DNA of 64,000 bases from Rhipicephalus microplus (taxonomy: Eukaryota > Arthropoda > Arachnida > Ixodida > Ixodidae): contig NC_134710.1 in NCBI RefSeq assembly GCF_043290135.1, positions 135,678,155 through 135,742,154 on the forward strand. The letters run 5' to 3'. The position numbers and the translations under genes were made by a program. Positions 9,419 through 50,500 of the stretch are shown here, piece after piece. How positions within the stretch are numbered: position 1 is the first letter of the stretch; each line of letters begins with the position of its first letter. The notes below the pieces were generated by a model that saw nothing but the letters and a program-made list of their open reading frames with translations, was not told where the DNA came from and did not search any database.

Positions 9419-10686
9419 GTATGTATTCATTCAGCTATAAGTTAGTTTTAGAGGCGCTGTTATGTGCGATGACTTTGTTGAAAGTTTCTATTCTTGCGCG
9501 TAATCCAGGAAATGTCGCCGTGTCGCGATAGCTTGAATTGCTCTGTCGGCTCTCGGAATGTATACGAAGTCCTGTCGTAGCCGGCAAATGTCTCTTCATT
9601 CATAGGCTGTCTCTTCATAGGCGATTGGTTGCTGAGTGGGCGTGGGTAATTAATCTAGTCCGGAAGTTAAGCCAATGGTTAAACTGACTGCGTTACTGAA
9701 CTGAACAGTTTGCTTGCGGAAGTAGTCCGCCTGTGGGATTAACATTCCCCCCCCCCCCCCCTCCCCGCCCGGCTAGATTAACATCTTCAAAATTCATCAT
9801 GGCGTCGTCTCGCTGCGGCTGTGTATTGTGAGGGGTGTTGGGCGGCGCGTCTTCCGAAACCGGCTTTGAGGAGTGAGGGTGCCTGGTGCGGAACCGTTTC
9901 CAGGCCGAGGCCTTGTTAGGATCCTTTTGGTAAACCGGTGTGCATCCACGTCAGCGGTTTTTACGCGCACGATCGCGCTCGCTCGCATGTGAAAGGCGTC
10001 TCGTCTTGTTAGTCGGAGACAGTCACTTACACTGCGGTTAGGTAGTCATGATAGTGGTGGCGAGTTGTGATAACCGACATATTGAGGCGCGGTTGAGAGG
10101 AGTTGCTGCTTCGCTCCCGCTCTCGGGCGTGGCCCCCGGAGCTGCCCTCCGCTGGCAGTCGGTCCACCGCCACGGTGTCGAACATAAACTGCCGTCCCCT
10201 GGCGCTTGCGTCGGGCGTGGGCGGTGGTCCCGCATATTCCTGATCTTCGTGCCCGTCCTTCTGGACAATGGCACTGGGGAAAGACCATGCGGTGTACAAG
10301 TGTCGTTCATTCATTAGCATGGCAGAGAGCCAAACATTTCCTGTGAGCGTGGTTACAGCTTAGTCAATCATATGCTCTGCTAAATGAGCGATGTGATGTA
10401 AGTTCGAGTGGGTTGTTTCTGCAAGTCGTAAATATGCTTAGCTCCGGTGAACTTGACGCGGGATTTCCACTTGCAATTTCCTGTAGTGATGTGGTTCATT
10501 GCCCAGTGTGCATGTCAGTATGATGGCGTAGGTGCACGGCGAAAATATAATTTTGGAGTTAGCAGGGTGTTAAGACAGTCTCCCAGTTGTCTGGATCAGT
10601 GCTGACCCGTCAATATATGTGCACAACTTTCTGCCTCGAAGCTTGTTGTCAGTGCCTGCTCACGTGCCTGTTTCTTTGTCTCTCAG
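9419..10686 (+). other. alpha-tubulin gene 1, intron 1
   Basis: 1,268 bp, gt at 9419 and acceptor ctcag ending 10686. Contains a C-run (about 9747-9762) and, at 10060-10320, a block conserved in intron 1 of all three copies (19815-20095, 63475-63745). It lacks the TTAA-MITE seen in the introns of genes 2 and 3. Short open frames here are not coding. Confidence 0.7.
10115..10310. repeat. intronic repeat, gene 1 intron 1 copy
   Basis: A segment of about 190 bp around the phrase cgcatattcctgatcttcgt ... aaagaccatgcggtg. Related sequence is found in intron 3 of the same gene (11925-12095) and in the matching introns of gene 2 (19870-20070, 29570-29730) and gene 3 (63535-63715). Family unknown. 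Confidence 0.55.
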
Positions 10687-14817
<4,131 letters not shown>

Positions 14818-14853
14818 GGAAAAGCGTTGGTGCCCTCCTGCTCGGGGCCATGC

Positions 14854-14859
14854 AATAAA
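14854..14859 (+). terminator. poly(A) signal, alpha-tubulin gene 1
   Basis: AATAAA 37 bp after the stop codon, identical in position and context to 43845-43850 in gene 2. Implies a very short 3' UTR (about 60 bp). Confidence 0.85.
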
Positions 14860-17006
14860 AGAGCAGTTGTCCATGCCCGAGATTTGTTGATTCTTCATAT
14901 TAAAGGACTTGGTCTGTCCACGCCATTTAGTGGCTCCTGCCATGTCTAACGCAAGTTATCAGTGGTCTTAACAATGAAAAAAATGTATGTGGTGGGGGTC
15001 TTGCTCCATGCTCTCGGTTTTTTGCAGCCATAGAATGGCCAAGTGAACTTGTGGGGCTGCTTGTTTGTGACAGCGAACTTTTTTTTTTTTTGTTGCTGTT
15101 AGCTTCAAGACTTGAAATGCCACTAAATCTTCGAAAAAAAGGAAACATATGTAGAGTGATCATTGAGGTGGCTACTAACAGGTGGTGAATCTGATGAAAT
15201 ACCACCTACCAAGTCTGTACAGAGCATGTGATAAAGGGACCCTGCAGTATCCCTGTGCCTGTCTTGTAGACCCTTCCACTGGCGACACAGCCCTTTGATG
15301 AGATCCGGTTTCGTTCAACGATTTGCTTTATTAGCAATGGTGGACCACAAGGGCTTCAGAAAATAGCCCGCCGATTTTCCAGTTTCCTTCTGAAATTTGG
15401 CTAAATAAATTCAAATATTATAGCTATGTGAAAGTTCTGAAACATTCCCTTGTACTTTACGCACGTTTATTTTATGTGACAGACTGTGAAAGGGATTTTC
15501 CGTACGCTTGAAAACGTGCTTTTAGTTTCGACGTCAGGAGCTGGTATATGAGGTGACCGGAAGTTATTTTGGCTACAACGCTTGTTCAAGGAAGTCTCGC
15601 TGTTGCGTATCAAAACCTCTGAATCAGCGCTTGCACATTTTTACGGAGTAAGTTTGCAAATATGGTACGCACGAAGCAGTTCCCTTTGCTTTATCTACAA
15701 TAGGTACATTTCCAAACATGATGTACACGGGCACTTGTGTACATGTCGCAACTAGGCGTATGTATTTTGTACATGTCGCAACTAGGCGTGATTTGTAAAA
15801 GAACCCTTCAGCCTCGAGTACGTGAGCAAGAAGAAAAAGTTAACCTAGTATGCAACGCGGTAAATTGAGATAAAGAATGGGATATTGATCCATTTGAACG
15901 AACTTAAAGCACGGAAACATTTTGACGAGCCAAGTTGCAGCTGGTGGTGCAGGTGATTTTCAAACTTTAAAATATGAACTTCGTAAACCAGCGATGCCAT
16001 TTCTGGCATATTTACTGTACCCGCCACGTGCTTAATTTATGTACCTTATAGACGCGAAGAATTGAAAAGGTGTAACACGATACAATAAATATAACTGTGC
16101 TTCACATATGCGATTTGTAAATAAATCAATCTATATAAGCGGTCGTTATCTATAAGGCTGGGTGCAACGCACGCAGGAAGGAATGGTGCAACGGAAAACA
16201 TGGTAAAACCGAGGTTTCGAGATAAGTACAGCCATTGTTTTTCTCCATTTATCTTTTTCATACCTACAAGTTCAACACTCCGAAATTTGGATTGTCTCAC
16301 GAATGGAGAGTATAAGATCGCACGTTTCGTGCTTGCCGACATACCATTAAATGTCTGCAGTGTATTTCATTGTGTACGTACAATAAATGATCAGACAACA
16401 GCTACTTTTCCCCTGAAGTACCTATTTCATATGACTATATCGTTGCATTCATCGACTCGTAAGCCCACCGCCAATGTCAATTACAAAGGGATTAACCTTT
16501 TGTTGATTGACGAGCACCATCGAAGGCGTTGAATACAGCGAAGCCTGTTACATTGCGTTCAAACCAAGCCCGCAGTTCGTGACACACATAATTATGGGCG
16601 TTGCCACCTTGTCCAATGTACCCGCACCTAACGTCCATAGATGTAAACTGTTCTATATGAAAGAAGAGAACACCTAATAAAACATCTTTCGTCCAGGCAC
16701 TTTACCCACTCCACCCCACAGGCGCCACAGGTTTCTTTGTATGTTCAGTTCTCATTCATCGTCGGCGCCAATTCGACGCGGAAGAATGCGATGTGTGACG
16801 TTGGAGCACTGCTGTCACAACCAAGTGCGCTAGAAGAAAGAGTGCACAATTTTTTCAAATACAATGACATGCATATTACTCTAAACAAACGCATTCTTGC
16901 TGCATAAATATCTTCACGGTTTTTAAAATAAAAAAGTACAACCTAACATTTTTGTGAGCTCTAATTATTGAAACATTACTGTGGTTGCGTGACTGATTTG
17001 GGTGCC
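14860..17006. other. intergenic block between tubulin genes 1 and 2
   Basis: Aligns nearly base for base to 43851-44956, 54129-54150, 54670-54992 and 55207-55906 between genes 2 and 3. It contains the empty target sites for three insertions found there: ctggtggt (15941-15948), ttaa (15967-15970) and cacgaatg (16298-16305). A 22-bp piece (tgtacatgtcgcaactaggc) is repeated at about 15741 and 15769. The last about 500 bp is the gene 2 promoter region. Confidence 0.8.
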
Positions 17007-17013
17007 TATATAA
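17007..17013 (+). promoter_or_regulatory. TATA box, alpha-tubulin gene 2
   Basis: TATATAA in the context gggtgcctatataatgcatc; the expected start about 31 bp downstream falls near 17038. Orthologous to the boxes at 9317 and 55907. Confidence 0.8.
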
Positions 17014-17037
17014 TGCATCTCGCCGCACTACTTTTTA

Positions 17038-17106
17038 CACACATCAGTTTACGGTCGTACGTTGGTCACGCCTAAGTAAACTTTCCTTTGGGCTGTCAAC
17101 CCTCAA
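17038..17106 (+). other. alpha-tubulin gene 2, non-coding exon 1
   Basis: Predicted from the TATA position and the donor gtaagt at 17107. Shares cagtttacggtcgtacgt and the ctcaa|gtaagt donor context with the gene 3 exon. Confidence 0.65.
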
Positions 17107-18690
17107 GTAAGTGCGTATTCCGCCACTAGTTAGTTAAATACACGCTTTTATGTGCGATGAGCTTGGTTGGATTTCCTATTTTTGCGCGTCCAGGCAATTT
17201 TACCGCGTCGGGGTAGCTTGGATTGGTGCCGTCTCTCATAGGCCTAGCGCCGGCATGGTCGAAAACACGACTTGCTGTACGTGGCCGGAAATATATGTGT
17301 ATTCACACTGATCGTAGGTCAGTGCGTTTGAAGAACTAGCTGCGCTGCATTGCGATTGGGTGTTCGTTTTCTATGATCGGAGTGGACGTGCGAAGTGCTT
17401 TCGTAGCCGGCCAAGCCGGCAACTGTCTCTTTATAGGCCTAACCTTGGCGTGATTGGTTGCTCAGCGGGCCTAGGATAAATTATTTGATTGCGTTTCGAA
17501 GTTAGTCTTATCGCGTCGCTGAATTGAACAGGTTTCTTGAGGAGGTAGTTTAGTTGCACGACGCTTGCGGGTGAACGTCCTGGTTCATGATGGTGTCCGC
17601 CCGTTCTACGCTACAGAGGCCATCAGCCGGGCGTGCCCGACCGTCTGGCGTTTTCCAAAGACGTTTGCGCCTCATAAACTGTCCACATGCGGGATTTGAC
17701 GTGGGTCAGTGCTAGTTGAGCGGTGTAAATTGAGCGAACAGAAGTAAGGCCTGCACCTTGTCGGAACGTCATTAGTTTCGGGTGTCTCGTACTGCACAAC
17801 TTTTGAACTTGACGCATTTAGCTGTGAACTGGTTTTAATTGGTGCAGGTTACTCCCACGGCCCTAATACTACGAAGAAATCGGCTCGCACGGAGGTGCGT
17901 TGCATGCCAAAGCTTATAACCACTATTTCGCATCCGTTTCACCAGCTCCCAATGAAAATAGAAAACTTATGCTACGTGTAACGGAAAGGGGTACCCTAAG
18001 CTATAGCAAAAAATATCGCAGCGATTCTGGCACCGTGTTTAGAACATTCATAAATTGAAAAACTGTGAATCTAATGGGCTGATTCAGTGAGCGGCGGTGC
18101 TGAACGTAAAGTTACTGTGGCTATATGTGCCACCTCACGCGGGTTGGCGCGACGGCAAGGTTCCTTTTGGCGTTGCATAAGTGGTTGCCAGACTGGCACC
18201 GCCTTAGTAGAGGGTACGGCGCCTACGCCTCAGTGCTGCGCTGTGTGCTCAGCTGCACGCGCGGCTGCACCAAGCTTGCACTGTCAACGTAGGAAGTGCA
18301 GGAAAATCGTGAACCAGTGGTGCATATCTTCCGCACCTTTCGAAATCAATGGCAGGGTTCAGGAGTCAATGCTGCACCGCTGAAATGAATGATAAGGTGC
18401 AGCACCTCGTGATGCTTCACGAGGTGGCGCCGAATAGGACAGGCCTATTTTCTTCTATAGCGTGATGCACATGTCTCAGTTCAGTATCTGTACTATGCGA
18501 TCTCTAGTGCGAATTTAAAATTAACTGATGTTTTGCTCGCAGGCAGGATTGTCTGTTAAGGTTTTCCATACGCTCACGCCAACCTTTTGCCTCCTTATTT
18601 TGGTCAGGTTCATTACTTCGTTTTACACTCCTTGTGAGGTGATTCTGCTACTCATGTGCCAATTTATTGCATGGCTAGGCTCATCTTTAA

Positions 18691-19216
18691 ATGGGCCGTG
18701 CAACACTTCTGGAGCATGGTCAGAAAACTCTGCTGATTGGTAGTGGAGGCGGCCTGGAGTTCACAAATTGTCAGTCGGCTAACAATCGCTTTCTCTTCTC
18801 TTGACCAATCACGGCAGATGCTTGGAAATTGCTCGTAAAATGCCCATCTATCATCCTTTAGCTGATTTGACCATGGCACGCTCGGTCGTTAGAGATCGCC
18901 CCAAAAGGCCGAGACTTGTCCACACGTGCGCGCGATGCGATCACGCTAACAAGGCCGCGCATTCGAAGAAAAAAAAAATATGCTCAACATCGCTAGGCGC
19001 ACGTGAAGTTTTTTTTTTGCCTCATTCTATCTCTCCCTGCTTCTAGCGCTTTTCGTCGGGACAAGAAGAGAGAATGCCATTGCCACATGCAAGGAATCTT
19101 TTTAACACCGCTCGTACTGAACGGATTCTTGAAATGTTTGTCATTGAATTCGTGAGACAATAAGATCTTCCAGTGAATTCATAAAATGTACTTGAAAAAG
19201 TGTTTTGGGGGCCCCT
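18691..19216. mobile_element. TTAA-target MITE, gene 2 copy
   Basis: 526 bp bounded by TTAA (18687-18690 and 19217-19220). Inverted ends: a[t/g]gggccgtgcaacactt on the left, agggccccc...acactt when the right end is reversed. No coding capacity. The same element lies in gene 3 intron 1 (62352-62874), so it predates that duplication; gene 1 lacks it. Confidence 0.7.
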
Positions 19217-19869
19217 TTAAGGGGTACTGACAGAATTTTTCACTTGTTTCTTTTTCTTTCTTTAGCGTCAAATAAGCCAAGACTTTGAGAGCGTAGGAAA
19301 TGTACTGGTATCTTGTATAATGAATGAGTCTTCCACGTACAGTCAGCCAATGGCTGCTAGATGTAAGCGCATATGCACCCTGAAAACTCGGAGCATGCTT
19401 TTGAAAACTCGTTTCGGTTCCTACTGTACACTGACGTCGAGACATGGTATGAGTGAGCTGCATCATCGGGCGGTACTATCTGCAAGCGAAAGTTTCCTTG
19501 TTGTATCTTCGTTCGTACGTAGTCTTCATTTGCCTGGTTCGTTTGCTGTGCACAGCACGTTGCTGTCACGCTGGACGCAACTTCAAGATTCATCATTTGC
19601 AAGTTTGACGTAACCAGTCTTCTATCGTTAGGTCTGAACGACACTAGACACTGAAAAAATGCGGGTACACGCTTTGGATCGCTCTCTCTTTGTCTTCTAT
19701 GCTATTACCGAAAACGTTTTACATGCGTAAGCAGCTCAAGTGCAAGACTGTATTTGGCATGTTTTACGAATGTCATGTTGGGTGTCCAGGAGAAAAAGTT
19801 GCGGGTAATAGTTATTTGTGATAACCGACATATTGAGGCGCGGTTGAGAGGAGTTGCTGCTTTGCATGG

Positions 19870-20070
19870 CGCTTCGCTTCCGCTCTCGGGTGTGGCCACC
19901 GGAGCTGCCCTGCACTGGCAGTTGGTTCACAGCCACGGTGTCGAACACGAACTACTGTCCCATGGCGCTAGCGTCGGGCATGGGTGGTGGTCCCGCATAT
20001 TCCTGGTCTTCGTGCCCGTCCTTCTGGGCAATGACACTGAGGAAAGACCATGCGGTGCACACGTGCCATT
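19870..20070. repeat. intronic repeat, gene 2 intron 1 copy
   Basis: Counterpart of 10115-10310. Same landmark phrases cgcatattcctggtcttcgt and aaagaccatgcggtg. Confidence 0.55.
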
Positions 20071-20473
20071 CATTAGCATGGCAGAGAGCCAACCTTGGAA
20101 TTTTACTGGAACTTGGAATTTTACTGTGAGCGTGGTTGCAACTTGTGGTTTGTCATGTGCTCTGCACATTCAAATACGCCAATAGTGCAAGTTATGTGTC
20201 GCATCAGTCAGCTTGACACGACTTTCCGCTTGCAATTTTGCTGTTGTGGGGTGTTTAACTGCCCTGTACGCGTGTGTTTCCTTGTATGCACATAAAGATT
20301 TAGTGGGGGTTGATGATGGGGATCTTAAACACCTTCTCTCTTTGGCGACACCATTGCTGACATGTCAATTCATGCAAATTGCTAATTCCTAGAACATACT
20401 GACCTCATAAACTCTTGCCTCAACGGTTGTCATTGGTGCTTACCGACATGCCTGCTTTCTTATTCTATCGCAG

Positions 20474-43808
<23,335 letters not shown>

Positions 43809-43844
43809 GGAAAAGCGTTGGTGCCCTCCTGCTCGGGGCCATGC

Positions 43845-43850
43845 AATAAA
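43845..43850 (+). terminator. poly(A) signal, alpha-tubulin gene 2
   Basis: AATAAA 37 bp after the stop, same context as in gene 1. Confidence 0.85.
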
Positions 43851-44956
43851 AGAGCAGTTGTCCATGCCCGAGCTTTGTTGATTCTTCATATTAAAGGACT
43901 TGGTCTGTCCACGCCATTTAGTGGCTCCTGCCATGTCTAACGCAAGTTGTCGGTGGTCTTAACAATAAAAAGCATGTATGTGGTGGGGGTCTTGCTCCGC
44001 GCTCTCGTTTTTTGTAGCCATAGACCAGTCAACTAAACTTGTGGGGCTGCTTGTTTGTGACAGCGAACCATTTTTTTGCTGCTGTTAGCTTCAAGACTTT
44101 AAATGCCACTAAATCTTCGAAAAAAAGGAAACATGTAGAGTGATCATTGAGGTGGCTACGAATAGGTGCTGAATCTGATAAAACACCACCTACCGAGTCT
44201 GTACAGAGCATGTGCTAAAGGGACCCTGCAGTATCACTGTGCCTGTCTTGTAGACCCTTCCACTGTTTGCCGACACAGCCCTTTAATGAGATCCGGTTTC
44301 GTTCAACGATTTGCTTTAATAGTATTGGTGGACCGCAAGGGCTTCAGAAAGTAGCCCGCCGATTTTCCAGTTTCCTTCTGAAATTTGGCTAAATAAATTC
44401 AAATATTATAGCTATGTGAAAGTTCTGAAACATTCCCTTGTACTTTACGCACGTTTATTTTATGTGACAGACTTTGAACGGGATTTTCCGTACGCTTGAA
44501 AACGTGCTTTTAGTTTCGACGTCGGGAGCTGGTATATGACGTGACTTGAAGTTATTTTGGCTACAACGCTTGTTCAAGGAAGTCTCGGTGTTTCTTTATC
44601 AAAACCTCTGAATCGGCGCTTGCACATTTTTTATGGAGTAAGTTTGCAAACATGGTACGCACGAAGCAGTTCCCTTTGCTTTATCTACAATAGGTGCATT
44701 TCCAAACATGGTGTACACGCGCACTACGTACAATGTAGTGGGAGGTTACCACCAGTTGCAGGGCGTAGAGGATTTCTTACATGTCGCAACTAGGCGTGAT
44801 TTGTAAAAGAACCCTTCAGCCTCGAGTACGTGAGCAAGAAAAAAAAGTTAACCTAATATGCAACGCGGTAAATTGAGATAAAGAATGGGATATTGATCCC
44901 TTTGAACGAACTTAAAGCACGGAAACATTTTGACGAGCCAAATTGCAGCTGGTGGT
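43851..44956. other. intergenic block between tubulin genes 2 and 3, left part
   Basis: Near-identical to 14860-15948. A small segment around 44715-44790 replaces a 22-bp tandem duplication seen in the other copy. Ends in the left ctggtggt duplication (44949-44956) of the 9.2-kb insertion. Confidence 0.75.
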
Positions 44957-45059
44957 TAGCCGCCGCCGATAGTTTTCACCGCGCCGCCGACGCGAACTGA
45001 TCGGCGCGCCGCCGCCGCCGACGTTTTTCATCGGCGCAATCGGCGCGCCATTTATGCGC

Positions 45060-47230
45060 CAGTACGGACTTTTCATAGATTTGTCTTCTTTTTCATCTTG
45101 ATTTATAGCCTCGTTTCACATTTTATGTAGCCAGTAAAAACCAGGCTTCTTAGTTATCTTCATCCAGCTTCAGAGGCCGAGAGTACCACTATGAACAGCG
45201 GAACGAGTTCGGCGACCGCTGCATGAAATGACATATTGGACAAATTGACGAAAAATAATTGTAACAGTTACAGTAAAGCATAGACACTGCCATCTTAGGC
45301 TCAAAAGCAATTTTTGCTGTTTTTTTGTGTGTCTTAATTAGCTATGATTATGGTGATACGACGTTGAATGTAATGGCCCAGCGTTTTGATGCGTGCGAGT
45401 TCGCCATAGCACAATTCGAATATTCATACGGATGAAAAACGGCTTCATTATCAGTCCAAGATGGCAGCCTATAATTGTGCCCGAAACAGGGCGTATATAA
45501 AGAAGAAATGTAGTGGTAGCAGTGCAGCACGAATGCAGCGCGTTAGATGAAGGGAGGAGGAGGAATAAATGAGGAAGGACAGGGAGGTTAGGCGTTAGAT
45601 GAAGAACTACACAAAACCCCGAAGGACGAAATCGAAAGGGCGAAGTTTAATGAAGATTAAAAGCGTCGAAGCATAATACATGCTCGAACCTACTCAGGGT
45701 ATATCAGCACCTGTCCGTGGTGTTATAGTTGATAATTTTCGAGGATGACCACCTATATGCAGCGTCTGAACATGCTGCAGAAAATATTCACCGTCTGTTT
45801 TATTGTTTAACTTATCTGTTTGTACCGGCCTTTTAAGACATTGGATTCCCGGGATGAAGATGCCAAGGCAGTAAGATGGCAAGAGAGAGAGAAAGGAAGG
45901 CTGGGGGATTAACCATATCTTGGCATACGGTTTGCTGCCTAGCACTGGGGGTTGAGAAATAGGGGCAAGAAAGGACATGTAGAAAGACAGAAAATAAAAC
46001 GCATGTGCACTCAGGAGTAAGATGGCAAACTTAACAGAGGATTTATTACATTCTGTACAGACAGGGCGAGAGGTCTCTTGCGAATGAGCTGGGTGGCTCA
46101 CTAGAAAGTGTACGTTTTGACTTAATCAGGGAATGGGTCCAGAGTGCGCTGTTGAATCACGAGACACACACGCCATTTCTGACGGTGCCGCTCACACTCG
46201 CTCAAGTCAAGGTCTTTGATAGGGGCGTGGCCACCACACTGCACCTGTGACACCAAGAAACCATTGTGGTCGTCTCGTCGAACGTCTTATGGTGTCGGAA
46301 TGCCACCTTACTTCCCGGCTAAGATGGACAGTACACGGCGGACAGCAGGCTGGCAGCCCTTCAGTGACTTGTTTGATGAACAAAGAACGCGGCCCTCCCC
46401 CGTTGGCCCAGGCGCCGCGCGTAACAACGGCTATCCAGTGGTGAGAAGAGGCGTAATAAGCTTGTCTGAGACCACCAGATTTAAAAAGAACAAAACAAAA
46501 TTTAAAAACTTGCCAGTAGACAATTTACAAAAGACGGCTGGATTCATCAAAAATCCAGAGACCGACATTTGAGCGACATGTCATATATGACATAGTTCAG
46601 CAAACTGGTTTTCATGACGTAACTTGAACGGACCTACTGGCACTGGGAGAGGTTAAGAATGATTGTCGCTGACAGATGTACTTCTGTTGCGAAGGTAATG
46701 CTCAGAGTCAACCAAATAAAACTTAACATTATATTCAAGTCTTGATAAAAAAATAAGTCAAGTTAGAAGGCTCCTGAGGTGACCAAATAATAAATTACTT
46801 CACCATACTTTATGAAGAAGTAATTTGCAAATAAATAATGCAACCGCTGTTTATATGACATTCAATGACGTGACCGCAATCAACGGTGTGTCGTCGCTAT
46901 AAAACTGGAAAGTTAGATGTGGACCCGATCGGGCGAATGCGGCGGAGAACGAATATGTCACGTAATAAAAGCGATGTGATGTTGCACATTTTCATCTTTA
47001 CAACTCCGTGCCCTTCTGCTTGCTCGTGATGTGTTCGAAGGAGCTAGCCAAGTGTCAGGTAGAAGTCAAGCAGAGTAGCCGGGGCTGATAAGAGCAACGT
47101 TTATGTTCACTATTTACACACTAAAGGTAGCATCATGGAAGCTTGATGAGAGCTTCTGAGAGCTGGTTCAGAGCGTCTTGGTGCTCGCGTTTTAAGCCGT
47201 GGTCTTCCTAAAATTCTCTGCAGGAGAAAA
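45060..47230. other. interior of the 9.2-kb insertion, left
   Basis: No recognisable gene. Open frames at 45694-46101 (minus) and 46216-46572 (plus) are short and resemble nothing I know. Confidence 0.35.
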
Positions 47231-47235
47231 CAATA

Positions 47236-47549
47236 GACAGTTTGCAATAATCTGCAAGGCAGCTTTTCTGTAAGGTTAGTTTTCCAACCATAATCTCTCG
47301 TTCACAGACTGCTTTTCTTGCTCATTTTGTTTTTGCCATTCATCTTTTTGAGATCTTGTTGTGCTCGCGTGCCTTTGCTGGAATTTGGAGAGGTGACATT
47401 TTGTTGTACTCGCGTGCTCGCGTGCATTCGCTGGAATTCGAAGAGATAAAGACACAATGAGGGAGAAAAGCAGTCTGTGAACGATAGTTTTTGGCTAGAA
47501 AATAAACCTTACAGGAAAGCGGCCTTGCAGATCACTGTAAATGGACAGA
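47236..47549. repeat. fold-back (inverted) repeat, about 95-bp arms
   Basis: Left arm about 47236-47332, right arm about 47452-47549. The reversed left arm (agcagtctgtgaacga, aaccttacag, gccttgcaga) matches the right arm with scattered mismatches. The about 120-bp loop contains two copies of a ttgttgt[g/a]ctcgcgtg...gctggaatt unit. Could form a hairpin transcript or be a small MITE. Confidence 0.75.
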
Positions 47550-50500
47550 CTGCATGTCCATTCAGTCCAGGGCAGTCCAAAGAAATTGTCGTCTTCATCT
47601 CCGTCCCCCAAATGGTGGGGGTAGTGGTTAGAAGAAGGCGCCTAATTTCTGCAGCCCAGCAGGGAGCACGGCGCAGCGAATAAAGATAAAAAAACGAGAA
47701 GGAGAAAGAGAGAGAAAGTCAAACACTGCCTTCTTTTCTACCCAGGAAATAGAAAGGATGCATGTTCAGTTCGTCACACGGCGAGAGAGAAACACAACGT
47801 AGGTCATAGTGCAATAATACGCACAACGCAGCACAGTGCAATAACGTTGCATCGCACGTGCAGAATAGCGTCTGCAGCGCTAGGGCCAGGGGGAGTGGAA
47901 GACTTGAAAGCACCACAGAGTGTGGGAAACATACCTGACGACGGATCCCAACCTCTCGGCTAATTATTCAGCGCGTCTCGTGGCACGTCGAACGAATCAA
48001 GCTGCCTTGATTTCCGACAGCTCTTCCTAGGCCATCAGTCAGTCAGGCGTGTCCAAAGAGTTTTTGACGAGGGGAGCCAACAGTCCTAAAGAATTCGAAG
48101 TATGACTTTCGTGTTGTCGCCTCTTTTGGCGCACCTCGAGAGCGTTGACCCGGAACAAATCAGGGTAGGTGAGGTGACTTTCCGCGAACCTTACCTGCTT
48201 TCCAAACCAGTTACTGCATGCAAGCTTCCCCTGAATGGATGAATGTGTGGCTGAAGAAAAAGAAAAAGACACCATCTTTCCTTGCGAGACCACGGCTTAG
48301 TCCCTTGAAGGGAAATGGGAGAGTGGAGAAAATAGTTTAGAAGTAGGTAGGAGGAGAAGGTTTGGAAGAACGTGACGGTCATGGCTGCTAGAGCAGAAAG
48401 ATAATAGGGGCCGTCGGCAGGGCAGTCCGAGTCGTACAACTTGGAAATGTGGAGCTGCAACCATGTACGCAGATACCTAAGGTCATTCCCACGAGAAAAA
48501 AAAAATCTGCATCACCTTTCTTGGGCAAGAATACAGAAAACTAGCTAAACGAAAAAACTAAAATAAGTAAAGAAATAACCGATAATCTAACCACCAATTG
48601 TCACCACAGCTGCGGAAGGAAAGAAGGAAAAACGTAATCCGCGACCTCGGCACCAGCGGCTACGCAGAGGCATTTATTCGCAGAATACTGTGTATAAGAA
48701 AAGACACGGGAAACACGACACCAATGGCGCCGCAACGACGCCGCGTGTCGACCAAACTTGAGCTCACGGAACAGCGAACGAAGCACAATGGCAGAACACT
48801 GCGAGACCACTCGCAACAAGTTTGCCCCATACCAGTCCCCATGGCACGGTGTAGAGCTCGTTGCGTTGTTTTGTAGTCTTTCTGCATTCCTTGAAGTGCA
48901 CAAAGAGCGCGAAAGCTTCGGTACGAGAAACCTGAGCGTGGAAACAACTTTGCCATCAAGCCGTTTGCAATGTGGACTGGACGAATGCAACGACATGTGA
49001 GGGGCGACGGGAAGTTCTTACGCGCTTCAAAGATGTCTATGAATGGAAAAGTGTCTAAATGGGAACGAAAAAAAAATCTACAAAAACACGGTCATTGCTA
49101 TGTTGTATCAGTACAACAGAATTGCAAGCCTGTTGGAAAAAGATGGCAGCAATATCTCATAAAGAGACTCGAGAATTAAAAGCCTCTCTGATTGCCGAGA
49201 GGTAACAGAATTCTTCGACCAATAAATTTATTTCCGCGAGTGATAAAGGATCACGTACGACATGAACGGTGCGTTTCTGCCTCCTTCCTTCTTGAAATAT
49301 GACCGCGACAATTTTCATGGTACCTTAAAATACGCCGCCGCTGTTTAACTGGTAGCAAATGACATGACAAAAGCCCATAGTCTGTGCCATTGCTACATTT
49401 TAACAAAACTTGAAATTCAGCCAGATGGCGCATTGCTATCGGGAAATTTCAAGCGCAAACTAATGCTTCCACATGACGTTCACAAGCATCTGTCCTGTCT
49501 CTCTCGTTCTTGTTAACGTCTTGTTTGGCGCTCACAACTTTCCCAATCGCCACAATTATTCAAGAAAAATCTGAAGTGGCATCTGATGCACAAGCAGTTC
49601 AACGCAATAGAAAGACAGAATGGGTGCTCGATTGCTCGCGAATCGTGCTGCTTTCTCGTCCTTGAAGCCACATTAATTATAAAACCGGAGCTTAGCACTC
49701 ATACTCCGTTGATTAAGTAGATAATCATAGATCAAGCTCAGTGTGGATTCCGATGTCGCGTAATAAATGTGAGCTGCAGTGCCACATGTGTCACAACATG
49801 CTGCAGAACCCAATTCCATGCCTTCGTACCGTCATGCTCGTTTAATACGAACGTTTGTAGATTGGACTACAGAAACAGCATTAAAGACCGAGAATTATTT
49901 AATTCTTCCGTTCATTAGTAACGCACTTCGTTATGCATTCTTCTGTTCTCTGGGAGCAGGTCACGTGAGTTTTGTAGCATGAATTAACATAAATTGCTGT
50001 TTCTATTTTACCACAGTCACCGAACGGTGTACAATATAAAGACATCACCTGCATTAAACTTCGTGTCAGCACAATGTATACAATGCTCAATTACATCGCA
50101 AAAAATACGTGTTTCATGCAAAGAATTTCCTAATGCTTCGTTAGATATTCAACCGTTAAAATTAAAAATAGCACCACCGTGAACGGGATTAACTCCGTGA
50201 CCAAATTTCAGTGCAAAAAGCGCTTGAATAACTGCACCTTGCAGGTATGCAATATACATTGCATGAGGTTTTAGATGTATGGTGACTTCATTAGTTCAGG
50301 TTACATTGTTTTTGTAGAATTAGCTTTTTAGTCACGTTTACTATGCTTTTTAATGTTAATATTTCACCTCATCAGTCATTTAGTGATGGTCATTTCATTT
50401 CCACATCCTTAAATGAGAGTTATGAATAGTTAATATCCAAGCATTTTTTAAAGATATATGACTGGTTTTTATCAAAGGACCAACCCTAGAACGAGTTCCG

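Larger units (their letters stand above)
17107..20473 (+). other. alpha-tubulin gene 2, intron 1
   Basis: 3,367 bp, acceptor cgcag at 20473. Colinear with the gene 3 intron (56150 onward) at high identity, apart from the LTR element there (empty site gctag at 18674-18678). Contains a TTAA-MITE (18691-19216) and the conserved intronic repeat (19870-20070). No coding exon seen. Confidence 0.75.

Noticed and set aside
10027..10320. Overlapping 80-97 codon frames in tubulin intron 1
   Set aside because: Frames overlap on both strands and are not conserved between the three intron copies; the DNA, not the protein, is conserved.
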